Below are positions 14,818-22,050 of a stretch of 22,052 nucleotides of DNA, one piece after another; positions within the stretch are counted from its first letter, which is position 1, and the number at the start of each line of letters is the position of its first letter. Where the stretch lies: assembly GCA_049324535.1 (NCBI GenBank), contig JBMOOG010000031.1, forward strand, positions 1-22,052, given 5' to 3'. Source of the DNA: JBMOOG01 sp049324535. GTDB lineage: Bacteria > Pseudomonadota > Alphaproteobacteria > Rhodobacterales > Rhodobacteraceae. The notes under the pieces are model-generated. The model saw only the letters and a list, made by a program, of their open reading frames with translations. It did not search any database and had not been told where the DNA came from. Position numbers and translations under genes: made by a program.

Positions 14818-15139
14818 CGCCGTCCGCCTCGGTCTGCTAGTGGGGATGCTCATCGCCCCGCCGGCTCTGGCCGGGACGGACGCGATCACCCCGGACCGGG
14901 CGCGCACGCTTGAACACATGGTGATCCAGGACTGCGGATCGTGTCACGGGCTTACGCTGAAGGGAGGGCTTGGCCGGCCGCTCACACGCGACGCGCTCGC
15001 CCATGCCGCGCCCGAAGGGCTGGCCGCCATCATCCTCGATGGCATTCCCGGCACGGCCATGCCTCCCTGGCGGCCGATCCTCAGCGAGGACGACGCGCTC
15101 TGGATCGCCGACTATCTTCTGGAAAGGAAAGTTCCATGA
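14810..15139 (+). CDS. nirC: NirC, periplasmic monoheme cytochrome c
   Basis: A 109-residue exported cytochrome. The signal peptide (about residues 1-21, ending PALA) leads to CGSCH (C42, C45, H46) and a Met ligand in GTAMPPW (M84). In Pseudomonas, NirC has been proposed to donate electrons to NirS or to act in heme d1 maturation. Start: ATG at 14810 within the nirE 3' end. It ends in an ATGA overlap with nirF. Confidence 0.92.
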   Translation: MRDAVRLGLLVGMLIAPPALAGTDAITPDRARTLEHMVIQDCGSCHGLTLKGGLGRPLTRDALAHAAPEGLAAIILDGIPGTAMPPWRPILSEDDALWIADYLLERKVP

Positions 15140-16299
15140 CCCGCGCAGCCTTGGCCCTTGCGGCGCTTCTCCTGTCGGCCGCATCCGCACCCGCGACCGA
15201 GGCCCTGCCCGGCGCCGGCGCGACCGGCGACCTGGGGCTGGTCATCGAGCGCGCCAGCGGCAGCGTTCTGGTCATCGACCGGTCGGACCGTGCCGCCGTC
15301 GGGCGCATCGAAGGTCTGGGCGATCTGTCGCACGCCTCGATGACCTACGGGCCGGACGAACGCTTTGCCTATGTCTTCGGCCGCGACGGCGGGCTTTCCA
15401 AGGTGGACATGCTGGAGCGCAGGGTGGTGGCGCGCACGGTGCAGGCCGGCAATTCCATCGGGGGCGCGATCTCGGACGACGGCCGGCTGATCGCGGTGTC
15501 GAACTACGAGCCGGGCGGGGTCAAGGTCTTTGACGCCGACACGCTGGCGCAGGTGGCCGACATTCCCGCCGCGGGCAAGACCATCGGGCTTGTCGACGTG
15601 CCCGGTCGCCGCTTCGCCTGGACGGTCTGGGACACCGGCGACGTGTTCCTCGGCGACTTCAGCGGCCCGCAGCCAGTCATCCACCCGCTGGGCAACGCCG
15701 GCAGGAACCCCTTCGATGCCGTGCTGACCGATGACGCGCACACCTATCTGGTGGGCCTTTTCGGCGAAAAGGGCGTCACCGCCTTCGATCTCTGGTCGGA
15801 CGCCCCCGCGCCCCAGCGGTTCCTGACCGACTACGGCAAGGACGGCGAGGACATGCCCGTCTACAAGATGCCGCACCTCCAGGGCTGGGCCTTCACCGAA
15901 GGCCAGTACGCACTGCCCGCCGTCGGACGGCACGAGGTTCTCTGGGTCGACCGGCAGAGCCAGAAGGAGATCGCCTCGACCCCGGTCCACGGCCAGCCGG
16001 TGTTCATCATCGCCCAGCCGGCCAGCCCCTATGTCTGGGTGAACTTCGCCACGCCGCTCAACGACGTGGTGCAGGTGATCGATTCCCGTTCGCACCAGGT
16101 GGCGGCGACGCTGAACCCGGGCAAGGCGATCCTGCACATGGAATTCGCCCCGCGGGGCGCCGAAGTCTGGATCAGCTCGCGCGATGACAACAAGGTGCTG
16201 ATCTACGACACCCACAGCCGCGAAAGGATCGCCGAGATCGACGCGAAATCGCCCTCGGGCATCTTCTTCACCGCGCGCGCGCACCGGACGGGGCTTTGA
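15136..16299 (+). CDS. nirF: NirF, heme d1 biosynthesis protein
   Basis: A 387-residue beta-propeller related to the d1 domain of NirS. An N-terminal signal-like stretch (MTRAALALAALLLSAASAPA) suggests periplasmic export. Propeller blocks such as DERFAYVFGRDGGLSKVDML and GPQPVIHPLG are typical. NirF is essential for heme d1 formation in Pseudomonas and Paracoccus and binds d1, but the exact step is debated (late dehydrogenation or hand-over to NirN/NirS). It starts inside the nirC stop (ATGA). No lipobox cysteine is seen in the signal region. Confidence 0.93.
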   Translation: MTRAALALAALLLSAASAPATEALPGAGATGDLGLVIERASGSVLVIDRSDRAAVGRIEGLGDLSHASMTYGPDERFAYVFGRDGGLSKVDMLERRVVARTVQAGNSIGGAISDDGRLIAVSNYEPGGVKVFDADTLAQVADIPAAGKTIGLVDVPGRRFAWTVWDTGDVFLGDFSGPQPVIHPLGNAGRNPFDAVLTDDAHTYLVGLFGEKGVTAFDLWSDAPAPQRFLTDYGKDGEDMPVYKMPHLQGWAFTEGQYALPAVGRHEVLWVDRQSQKEIASTPVHGQPVFIIAQPASPYVWVNFATPLNDVVQVIDSRSHQVAATLNPGKAILHMEFAPRGAEVWISSRDDNKVLIYDTHSRERIAEIDAKSPSGIFFTARAHRTGL

Positions 16300-16301
16300 G
16301 C

Positions 16302-17279
16302 ATGGACCGGATCGACCCGCTGGACGCGCGACTGCTGGACGAATTCCAGCGCGACATGGCCTTGGTTTCGCGCCCCTTCGCGATCATGGCCGCGACACTC
16401 GGGATACCCGAACCCGAGGTCATCGCGCGCCTCTTGCGCCTGACGGCCGAAGGCAAGGTTGCCCGCGTCGGCGCCACGGTGCGCCCGAATACCGCCGGGG
16501 CCTCGACGCTTGCGGCGCTGGCGGTGCCCGACGAACGCCTGGACGAGGTCGCCGCCATCGTCGGCGACGAGCCCGGTGTCAACCATTCCTACCAGCGCGA
16601 GGCCGACTGGAACCTCTGGTTCGTCGCCACGGCGCCCGACACGGATGGGCTTGCGGCGTTGCTGGCGCGGATCGGGGCGGCAACCGGCCTGCCGCTTCTT
16701 GATCTCCGGCTGGTGCGGCCCTTCAACATCGATCTCGGCTTTCCGCTTGCCGGGGGGCCGGTGGCGATGAACACTGCGCGCAAGGTCGAAACCGCCGTCC
16801 TGCGGCCGGACGACCGGCCGCTGCTCGCGATGCTTTCCGAGGGAATGGAAATCACCGAGCGGCCCTATGCGGCCCTGGGGCTCAGGCTCGGCCGCGACGA
16901 AACCGCCGTCATCGCCCGGATCGGCGCCCTTCTGGCGGCGGGCATCCTGACCCGGTTGGGCGTCATTGTCCGTCATCGTCCGCTCGGATTCACCGCCAAC
17001 GCGATGGTGGTCTGGGATCTGCCCGAAGCCGGTGTCGAGGCCGCCGGCCGGGCGCTGGCGGCCCTGCCGGGCGTGACGCTGGCCTATGAACGCCGCCCCG
17101 TTGCCGGGGTCTGGCCCTACCGGCTCTACTGCATGATCCACGCCCGGTCCCGTTCGCAGGCGCTGGAGGTGCTGGCCCGTGCCCGCGCGCTTCCCGCGCT
17201 GGCCGGTGCCGACCACCGCATCCTGTTTTCCACTCGCTGCTTCAAGCAGTCCGGGGCCCGCCTGTCCGAGGCTGCCTGA
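16302..17279 (+). CDS. nirD: NirD-NirL fusion, siroheme decarboxylase subunit
   Basis: A 325-residue protein made of two AsnC/Lrp-like halves. The NirD-like half is about residues 1-155 (DPLDARLLDEFQRDMALVSRPF ... YQREADWNLWFVA). The NirL-like half is about 165-325 (LLAMLSEGMEITERPYAALG ... YERRPVAGVWPYRLYCMIH). With NirG and NirH it decarboxylates siroheme to 12,18-didecarboxysiroheme in the cytoplasm. In Pseudomonas, NirD and NirL are separate; the fusion is known in Paracoccus-type clusters. I chose the ATG at 16302, 2 bases after the nirF stop; a TTG at 16296 overlapping that stop would add two residues. The stop overlaps nirG (TGATG). Confidence 0.92.
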   Translation: MDRIDPLDARLLDEFQRDMALVSRPFAIMAATLGIPEPEVIARLLRLTAEGKVARVGATVRPNTAGASTLAALAVPDERLDEVAAIVGDEPGVNHSYQREADWNLWFVATAPDTDGLAALLARIGAATGLPLLDLRLVRPFNIDLGFPLAGGPVAMNTARKVETAVLRPDDRPLLAMLSEGMEITERPYAALGLRLGRDETAVIARIGALLAAGILTRLGVIVRHRPLGFTANAMVVWDLPEAGVEAAGRALAALPGVTLAYERRPVAGVWPYRLYCMIHARSRSQALEVLARARALPALAGADHRILFSTRCFKQSGARLSEAA

Positions 17280-17749
17280 TGCGCGCAATCCTCCCCCCCG
17301 AGTCGCTGGACGCCACCGACCGCCTTCTCATCAACCGCCTGCAGGATGGCCTGCCGCTGGTCCACGAGCCTTTCGCCCCAGTTGCCGCCGAAGCCGCAAT
17401 TCCGCAATCCGAGGTCATATCCCGCATCGCGCATCTGCGCGAGATCGGCGCGATCACCCGGTTCGGGCCCTTCCTCGACGCCGAGGCGATGGGCGGCGCC
17501 TTCTGCCTCTGCGCCATGGCCGTGCCGCAGGACCGGTTCGATGCGGTCATGACTTTGGTCAATGCCTTTCCCGAGGTCGCGCACAATTATGAACGCCAGC
17601 ACCGGCTGAACATGTGGTTCGTCCTGGCCTGCGAACGGCCGGACCAGATCGCGGAAGCGGCGGCGCGGATCGAAGGGGCGACAGGGCTGAAGGTCCTGCA
17701 GTTCCCGAAACTGAAAGAGTTCTTCATCGGCTTCAGGGTAGTGGCATGA
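17279..17749 (+). CDS. nirG: NirG, siroheme decarboxylase subunit
   Basis: A 156-residue AsnC/Lrp-like protein. An N-terminal helix-turn-helix-like part (DATDRLLINRLQDGLPLVHEPFAPVA) is followed by a ferredoxin-like fold with AHNYERQHRLNMWFVLAC, the region holding the substrate-binding histidine and arginine of this family. It acts with NirDL and NirH to remove the acetate carboxyls of siroheme. Coupled to its neighbours by TGATG at the start and ATGA at the end. No sign that it is a DNA-binding regulator. Confidence 0.92.
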   Translation: MRAILPPESLDATDRLLINRLQDGLPLVHEPFAPVAAEAAIPQSEVISRIAHLREIGAITRFGPFLDAEAMGGAFCLCAMAVPQDRFDAVMTLVNAFPEVAHNYERQHRLNMWFVLACERPDQIAEAAARIEGATGLKVLQFPKLKEFFIGFRVVA

Positions 17750-18231
17750 CGCTCGACGCGACCGACCGGCGGATTCTCAGGGCTACGGCCAGCGGGCTGC
17801 CGCTGACCACGCATCCGTTCGCCGAAGTCGGCCGATGGCTGTTCATGCCGGAAGAGGATGTCATAGCGCGGATGCAGGCGATGCAGGACGAAGGCGTGAT
17901 CCGGCGCGTGGCGATCGCGCCCAATCACTACGCCCTCGGTCTTGCCGCCAACGGCATGAGCGTCTGGGACATCGAGGACAGCCGCGCCGAGGAACTTGGC
18001 GCCAGGGTCGGCGCGCTTCCCTTCGTGTCACACTGCTATCTCCGGCCCCGCGCGCTGCCGGACTGGCCTTACAACCTCTTCGCCATGCTGCATGGCCACA
18101 CCCGCGACGAAGTCGAGGCCGAACGCAACGAGGTCGCCGCGCTGGTGAAAGACGCCTGCCGGTCGCATGACATCCTCTATTCCACCCGCATCCTGAAGAA
18201 GTCAGGCATGCGACTTGCCGGAGAAGGCTGA
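17746..18231 (+). CDS. nirH: NirH, siroheme decarboxylase subunit
   Basis: A 161-residue paralogue of NirG and of both NirDL halves: DATDRRILRATASGLPLTTHPFAEVG at the N-terminus, then SHCYLRPRALPDWPYNLFAMLHG and the C-terminal SHDILYSTRILKKSGMRL. The last block matches the end of the NirL half (HRILFSTRCFKQSGARL), so NirH and NirL look closest to one another. Together NirDL, NirG and NirH give the four-domain decarboxylase set. Overlaps nirG (ATGA) and nirJ (TGATG). Confidence 0.92.
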   Translation: MTLDATDRRILRATASGLPLTTHPFAEVGRWLFMPEEDVIARMQAMQDEGVIRRVAIAPNHYALGLAANGMSVWDIEDSRAEELGARVGALPFVSHCYLRPRALPDWPYNLFAMLHGHTRDEVEAERNEVAALVKDACRSHDILYSTRILKKSGMRLAGEG

Positions 18232-19439
18232 TGTTTCGCCTGACGCAATACATGCGCGAACTCGTCCACCCCACCCCTGTCCGCCAGCGGTCGGGTCCGG
18301 TCCGGCCGGTGGTGATCTGGAACCTGACGCGCACCTGCAACCTGCGCTGCCGACATTGCTACACGACCTCGGCCGACGTGCCCTTTCCGGGCGAGCTGAC
18401 CCATGAACAGGCGATGGGCGTTCTGGACGATCTCGCCGCCTTCGGGGTTCCGGCGCTGATCCTGTCGGGCGGCGAGCCGCTCAGCCGTTTCGACTTCTTT
18501 GCGCTGGCGGCCCGCGCGCGGGAACTGGGGTTCCGGCATCTGTCGCTGTCCACCAATGGCACGAAGCTGGCCGAGAACATCGACAGGATCGCCGATCTCG
18601 CCTTCGACTACGTCGGCATCTCGCTCGACGGGATCGGTGCGAAGAACGACTGGTTCCGGGGCGTGGACGGCGCCTACGATGCGGCACTGGCCGGGGTACG
18701 GGCCTGCAAGGCGCGTGGCGTCAAGGTGGGGCTGCGCTTCACCATCACCGAGGACAACGCCGAGCTGCTGCCCGCGATGATCGACCTCTGCGATGCCGAG
18801 GGCGTGGACAAGTTCTACCTCTCGCATCTCGTCTATGCCGGCCGGGGCGACAAGAACCGGGGCGAGGACGCTGCCCATGCGCGCACCCGCTGGGCGATGG
18901 ACCAGCTGCTGGACCGGGCCTGGATCGCCGTAGCCGAAGACCTGCCGCTGGAGATCGTGACAGGCAACAATGACGCCGATGCCGTGTGGTTCCTGCGCTG
19001 GGTCGAACGCAACTTCCCGGAACAGCGCGCTGCCCATGTGGCGCGCCACCTCGAAGCCTGGGGCGGCAATTCCAGTGGTCTCGGCGTCGCCAACATCGAC
19101 CCGCAGGGCAAGGTCCACCCCGATACCTACTGGTCCGACTATACCGTGGGGTCGGTCAAGGACACGCCCTTCTCGGCCCTCTGGACCGGTGCCGACCCGA
19201 TGCTGGCCACGCTTCGCCGGCGGCCCCGGCCGCTCAAGGGCCGCTGCGGGGCCTGTGCCTATCGCGACATCTGCGGCGGCAACACCCGCATCCGCGCCCT
19301 GCAGGTCTCCGGCGACCCCTGGGCGGAAGATCCCGCCTGCTACCTGTCCAATTCCGAAATCGGTGTCGAGCAGTCCCCGCGGCTGACGGTCACGCCGTTC
19401 CGGGGGAAACGTCATGATCCCGCGCATCAGTTCCTTTAG
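18231..19439 (+). CDS. nirJ: NirJ, radical SAM enzyme of heme d1 biosynthesis
   Basis: A 402-residue radical SAM protein. The cluster motif is CNLRCRHC (C36, C40, C43), followed by LILSGGEPLSRFDFFALA (the GGE motif) and LSLSTNGT. A SPASM-like C-terminus has C339, C342, C348 and C370 for a second 4Fe-4S cluster. NirJ acts on 12,18-didecarboxysiroheme, removing the two propionates on rings A and B and leading to the oxo groups of heme d1. It starts inside the nirH stop and its 3' end overlaps nirN by 26 bases. Confidence 0.96.
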   Translation: MFRLTQYMRELVHPTPVRQRSGPVRPVVIWNLTRTCNLRCRHCYTTSADVPFPGELTHEQAMGVLDDLAAFGVPALILSGGEPLSRFDFFALAARARELGFRHLSLSTNGTKLAENIDRIADLAFDYVGISLDGIGAKNDWFRGVDGAYDAALAGVRACKARGVKVGLRFTITEDNAELLPAMIDLCDAEGVDKFYLSHLVYAGRGDKNRGEDAAHARTRWAMDQLLDRAWIAVAEDLPLEIVTGNNDADAVWFLRWVERNFPEQRAAHVARHLEAWGGNSSGLGVANIDPQGKVHPDTYWSDYTVGSVKDTPFSALWTGADPMLATLRRRPRPLKGRCGACAYRDICGGNTRIRALQVSGDPWAEDPACYLSNSEIGVEQSPRLTVTPFRGKRHDPAHQFL

Positions 19440-20967
19440 CCTTCTGGCCCTCCTCGGCGCGCCCGCCCTCGCTGCCGGGCCGGATGGCGCGATGATCTAC
19501 CGCGACCTCTGCGCCTCGTGCCATGCCGAGACACGGCTGGGCGGCACCGGCCCCGCGCTGATCCCCGAAAGCCTCGGCCGGCTCAAGGGCGACCGGCTGC
19601 AAGCCGTGATCGCGGAAGGCCGCGCCATGACCCAGATGCCGGCCTTCCGGGACACGCTGTCCCCCCAAGAGATCGCCGCCGTCGCCGCCTATGTCAGCCA
19701 GCCGATCCCGACACCGGTCTGGGGCAAGGCGGAAATCGACGGCTCGCGCACGATGAACGCCGGCTATGCCCCCGCGGGCGCTCCGGTCTTCACCGCCGAC
19801 CCGTTGAACGTCACGCTGGTCGTGGAAACCGGCGACAGCCACATCTCGGTTCTGGACGGCGATACGTTCGACGTGCTCGACCGGTTCGAGACCCCTTTCG
19901 CCGTCCACGGCGGACCCAAGTTCAGCCCCGACGGGCGGTTCGTCTTCGTCATGTCGCGCGACGGCTGGGTGCAGAAATACGACCTCTGGTCGCTGGCCGA
20001 GGTGGGCCGGGTCCGCGCGGGCCTGAACAGCCGCAACATCGCGATCAGTTCCGACGGCAGGTTCCTGGCCGTGGCGAACTACCTGCCGGACACGCTCACG
20101 ATCCTGAACGCGGTCGATCTGACCGTGGCAAGGGTCTTCGACGTTGCCGGCCGGCGGGGCACGCCCTCGCGCGTCTCCGCCGTCTACCAGGCCCCGCAGC
20201 GCGGCACCTTCGTTCTGGCGCTGAAGGACGTGCCGGAGATATGGGAAGTCGCCTTCACCGAAGATGGCGGCCCCTATTCCGAAGGGTTCGTCCACAACAA
20301 CGAGAACGGCATGCAGGAAGCGGTCGGAGTCGAGCGTGGCCTCTTCGCCCGCCGGCGCATCGACGTGACGGCGCCGCTCGATGACTTCTTCTTCTCGCCC
20401 GACTACCGGGAACTGATCGGCGCCAACCGCGAGGGCGAGACCGGCGTCGTCGTCAATCTCGATGTCGGGCGCGAAATCGCCAGCCTGCCCCTTCCCGGCA
20501 TGCCGCATCTCGGATCGGGCATCAGCTGGGAAAGGAACGGCCACCGGGTCGTCGCGATCCCCCACCTGAACGAGCCGAGGATCAGCATCATCGACATGGA
20601 GGACTGGTCGCTGGTCAAGGTGATCGAGACCTCCGGCCCCGGCTTCTTCCTGCGCAGCCATGACGGTACGCCCTGGCTTTGGGCCGATGTCTTCACCGGC
20701 CCGCACAAGGGCGAGATGCACATCATCGACAAGCAGTCGCTTGAGATGGTCAAGGTCCTGGTTCCGGACCCGGGCAAGACCGTGGCCCATACGGAATTCA
20801 CCCGCGACGGCAGCCACGCTCTGGTCTCGGTCTGGGAAATGGACGGCGCCGTCATCGTCTACGACGCCGCGACGCTGACCGAGATCCGGCGCCTGCCGAT
20901 GGTCAAGCCCTCGGGAAAATACAATGTCTGGAACAAGATCACCTTCGAGGACGGCACCAGCCACTGA
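19414..20967 (+). CDS. nirN: NirN, cd1-like dihydro-heme d1 dehydrogenase
   Basis: A 517-residue NirS paralogue. A signal peptide (about residues 1-21, ending PALA) leads to a heme c domain with CASCH (C33, C36, H37) and a likely Met ligand in TQMPAF, then an eight-bladed propeller. In Pseudomonas, NirN oxidises a propionate of dihydro-heme d1 to the acrylate group, completing d1, before transfer to NirS. It is not strictly essential in all species. It starts within nirJ. The 20 bases spanning its stop closely match those spanning the nirS stop. Confidence 0.95.
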   Translation: MIPRISSFSLLALLGAPALAAGPDGAMIYRDLCASCHAETRLGGTGPALIPESLGRLKGDRLQAVIAEGRAMTQMPAFRDTLSPQEIAAVAAYVSQPIPTPVWGKAEIDGSRTMNAGYAPAGAPVFTADPLNVTLVVETGDSHISVLDGDTFDVLDRFETPFAVHGGPKFSPDGRFVFVMSRDGWVQKYDLWSLAEVGRVRAGLNSRNIAISSDGRFLAVANYLPDTLTILNAVDLTVARVFDVAGRRGTPSRVSAVYQAPQRGTFVLALKDVPEIWEVAFTEDGGPYSEGFVHNNENGMQEAVGVERGLFARRRIDVTAPLDDFFFSPDYRELIGANREGETGVVVNLDVGREIASLPLPGMPHLGSGISWERNGHRVVAIPHLNEPRISIIDMEDWSLVKVIETSGPGFFLRSHDGTPWLWADVFTGPHKGEMHIIDKQSLEMVKVLVPDPGKTVAHTEFTRDGSHALVSVWEMDGAVIVYDAATLTEIRRLPMVKPSGKYNVWNKITFEDGTSH

Positions 20968-21184
20968 CCCGCGCCGGTCCTGGAGACTGCGGAGCGTGCT
21001 GTGGCCCTTCGCCACCGCGGCCGTGGCCATCAACCTGTTCCTGCTGGGGCTGATGTGGCAGGCTCTCGGCTGGCCCGCGATCCCGCCCGCGACCGCGCTC
21101 TGGCTGTCGCTGCCGCTCGGCCTGCCCGCCACCTGGGCCGCTGCCCGCTGGATCGGCGGGCTGATCGCCAAGGCAGAGGGCTGA
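20924..21184 (+). CDS. Small two-helix membrane protein at the end of the nir operon (not recognised)
   Basis: Up to 86 residues: an arginine-rich N-terminus (DPRRSWRLRS), then two hydrophobic segments (WPFATAAVAINLFLLGLMWQ and LWLSLPLGLPATWAAARWI) joined by a Pro-rich loop, and a short charged tail. Both ends are predicted cytoplasmic by the positive-inside rule. It follows nirN directly on the same strand, so it is probably the last gene of the nir operon. The ATG at 20924 overlaps nirN by 44 bases. A GTG at 20996, with GGAG 10 bases upstream, would give 62 residues starting just before the first helix; I cannot decide between them. I do not recognise a family. A role in membrane assembly or regulation of denitrification would be guesswork. 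Confidence 0.55.
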   Translation: MSGTRSPSRTAPATDPRRSWRLRSVLWPFATAAVAINLFLLGLMWQALGWPAIPPATALWLSLPLGLPATWAAARWIGGLIAKAEG

Positions 21185-21191
21185 GCGCGCA

Positions 21192-21224
21192 CGACCCGGG
21201 AGGTCCAGGGTCGCATCCCCTTTT
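21192..21224 (+). terminator. Candidate terminator of the nir operon
   Basis: CGACCC (21192-21197) pairs with GGGTCG (21208-21213) around a 10-base loop, followed 7 bases later by TTTT (21221-21224). It sits 8 bases after the last open frame of the operon. The stem is short and the T-run is displaced, so the call is tentative. Confidence 0.35.
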
Positions 21225-21630
21225 CCCCGGCGCTTGCCCAAACCGGTCCGTCCTGCAGACCCGGACGAGCTTCCCGGTCAGGGTCAGCAGCGCGCGACCC
21301 ACGCACCAATCACCGAGAACAAGCACCTCGCCGCGGCATCGGCCGGTGCCCAGGGGGATCGAGGACGCCCGACTTGCCGAGCGATCGGCGCCGGCAAACC
21401 GCGAGCCCGCAACACGCGACCTGGCCGCAAACCTCCCGGCCCCAAGGGCCGCGCCGGAAAACGCGCCGACCGCCGCGCGGCCGAAGCGGCAGATCACGCC
21501 GCCGAATGACACTGGCCGCAGGGCCAGCCAGGCCTGCGCTGTCGGGGGCCTCCACCCAGCCTTGTCCTGCTCCGACCGCGCCAGGCGACATATCTGCCTT
21601 GTGGTCCAGACGAGGCATTAGGGTCCAGAC
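21225..21630. other. Region without a recognisable gene between the nir operon and the right IS copy
   Basis: About 400 bases with overlapping GC-driven open frames on both strands, none with a recognisable product, plausible start context or neighbour logic. No tRNA, no FNR-type box and no clear transposase motif is seen. The only local structure noted is a short direct repeat at 21603-21630. It may be the decayed remainder of a gene cut by insertion events. Confidence 0.5.
21603..21630. repeat. 9-bp direct repeat GGTCCAGAC abutting the right IS tip
   Basis: GGTCCAGAC occurs at 21603-21611 and again at 21622-21630, separated by 10 bases. The second copy ends exactly where the IS begins (21631). 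IS903-type elements duplicate 9 bases of target, so this 9-mer is the expected target copy of the right IS. The extra copy may be chance or a trace of an earlier event. Confidence 0.45.
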
Positions 21631-21648
21631 GGCTCTGTTGCACAAATC
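21631..21648 (-). repeat. Terminal inverted repeat of the right IS copy
   Basis: GGCTCTGTTGCACAAATC is the exact reverse complement of 405-422 and marks the inner tip of the right IS element. Confidence 0.87.
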
Positions 21649-21684
21649 GGGTGATGTGTGGACCTCCCCTTTCCCCGGACGGAC

Positions 21685-22050
21685 TCATTCCACGGCTTCC
21701 GTGATGGGTGTTCCGAGCGCGGTGAAGCCGTTCAACACGGCGACCCGGACCTGGAACTCTGCGACCTGACGGTTGAAGTCCCTCGCGGTGAGGCGTTGGC
21801 CCAGGAGCTTGATGCAGTGCATCTTGGTCTCTGCACGGCTTCGGCGGTGATACCCACTCCATCGTCGCCAGATGGTCCGTCCGAAGCGGCGTGATGCGCG
21901 GAGGGCTTCGTTTCGTGCGACCGCACCGGCGGTGTCGGGCTTCCAGGGTTTGGCATTCTTGCGGGGCGGTATGATCGCGGCGGCCCCACGGGCCGCGATC
22001 GCGTCATGGCACTTGCGGGTGTCGAAGGCGCCATCGGCGGTGACGCTGGC
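21685..22050 (-). CDS. IS5-family transposase, C-terminal fragment (right copy, runs off the window)
   Basis: An open frame entering from the right edge encodes 121 residues and ends at TGA. It is the same length and nearly the same sequence as the left copy. The Y-(2)-R-(3)-E-(6)-K motif is intact (YHRRSRAETKMHCIK). Differences cluster right after the 127-bp identical block (ARNEALRASRRFGRTIW here against APNEILRTSKRVGRTIW on the left) and at the C-terminus. The N-terminal DDE region lies outside the window. No lesion is seen in the visible part. Confidence 0.87.
   Translation of the reverse strand, partial: ASVTADGAFDTRKCHDAIAARGAAAIIPPRKNAKPWKPDTAGAVARNEALRASRRFGRTIWRRWSGYHRRSRAETKMHCIKLLGQRLTARDFNRQVAEFQVRVAVLNGFTALGTPITEAVE

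Noticed and set aside
16296..16301. TTG start for nirDL overlapping the nirF stop
   Set aside because: The ATG at 16302 is only two codons on and is a standard start. TTG remains possible, but nothing in the sequence favours it.
21030..21512. 160-codon minus-strand open frame at the right border
   Set aside because: It overlaps the small membrane protein gene, is rich in Arg/Ala/Gly/Ser and shows no recognisable motif; probably a chance frame.
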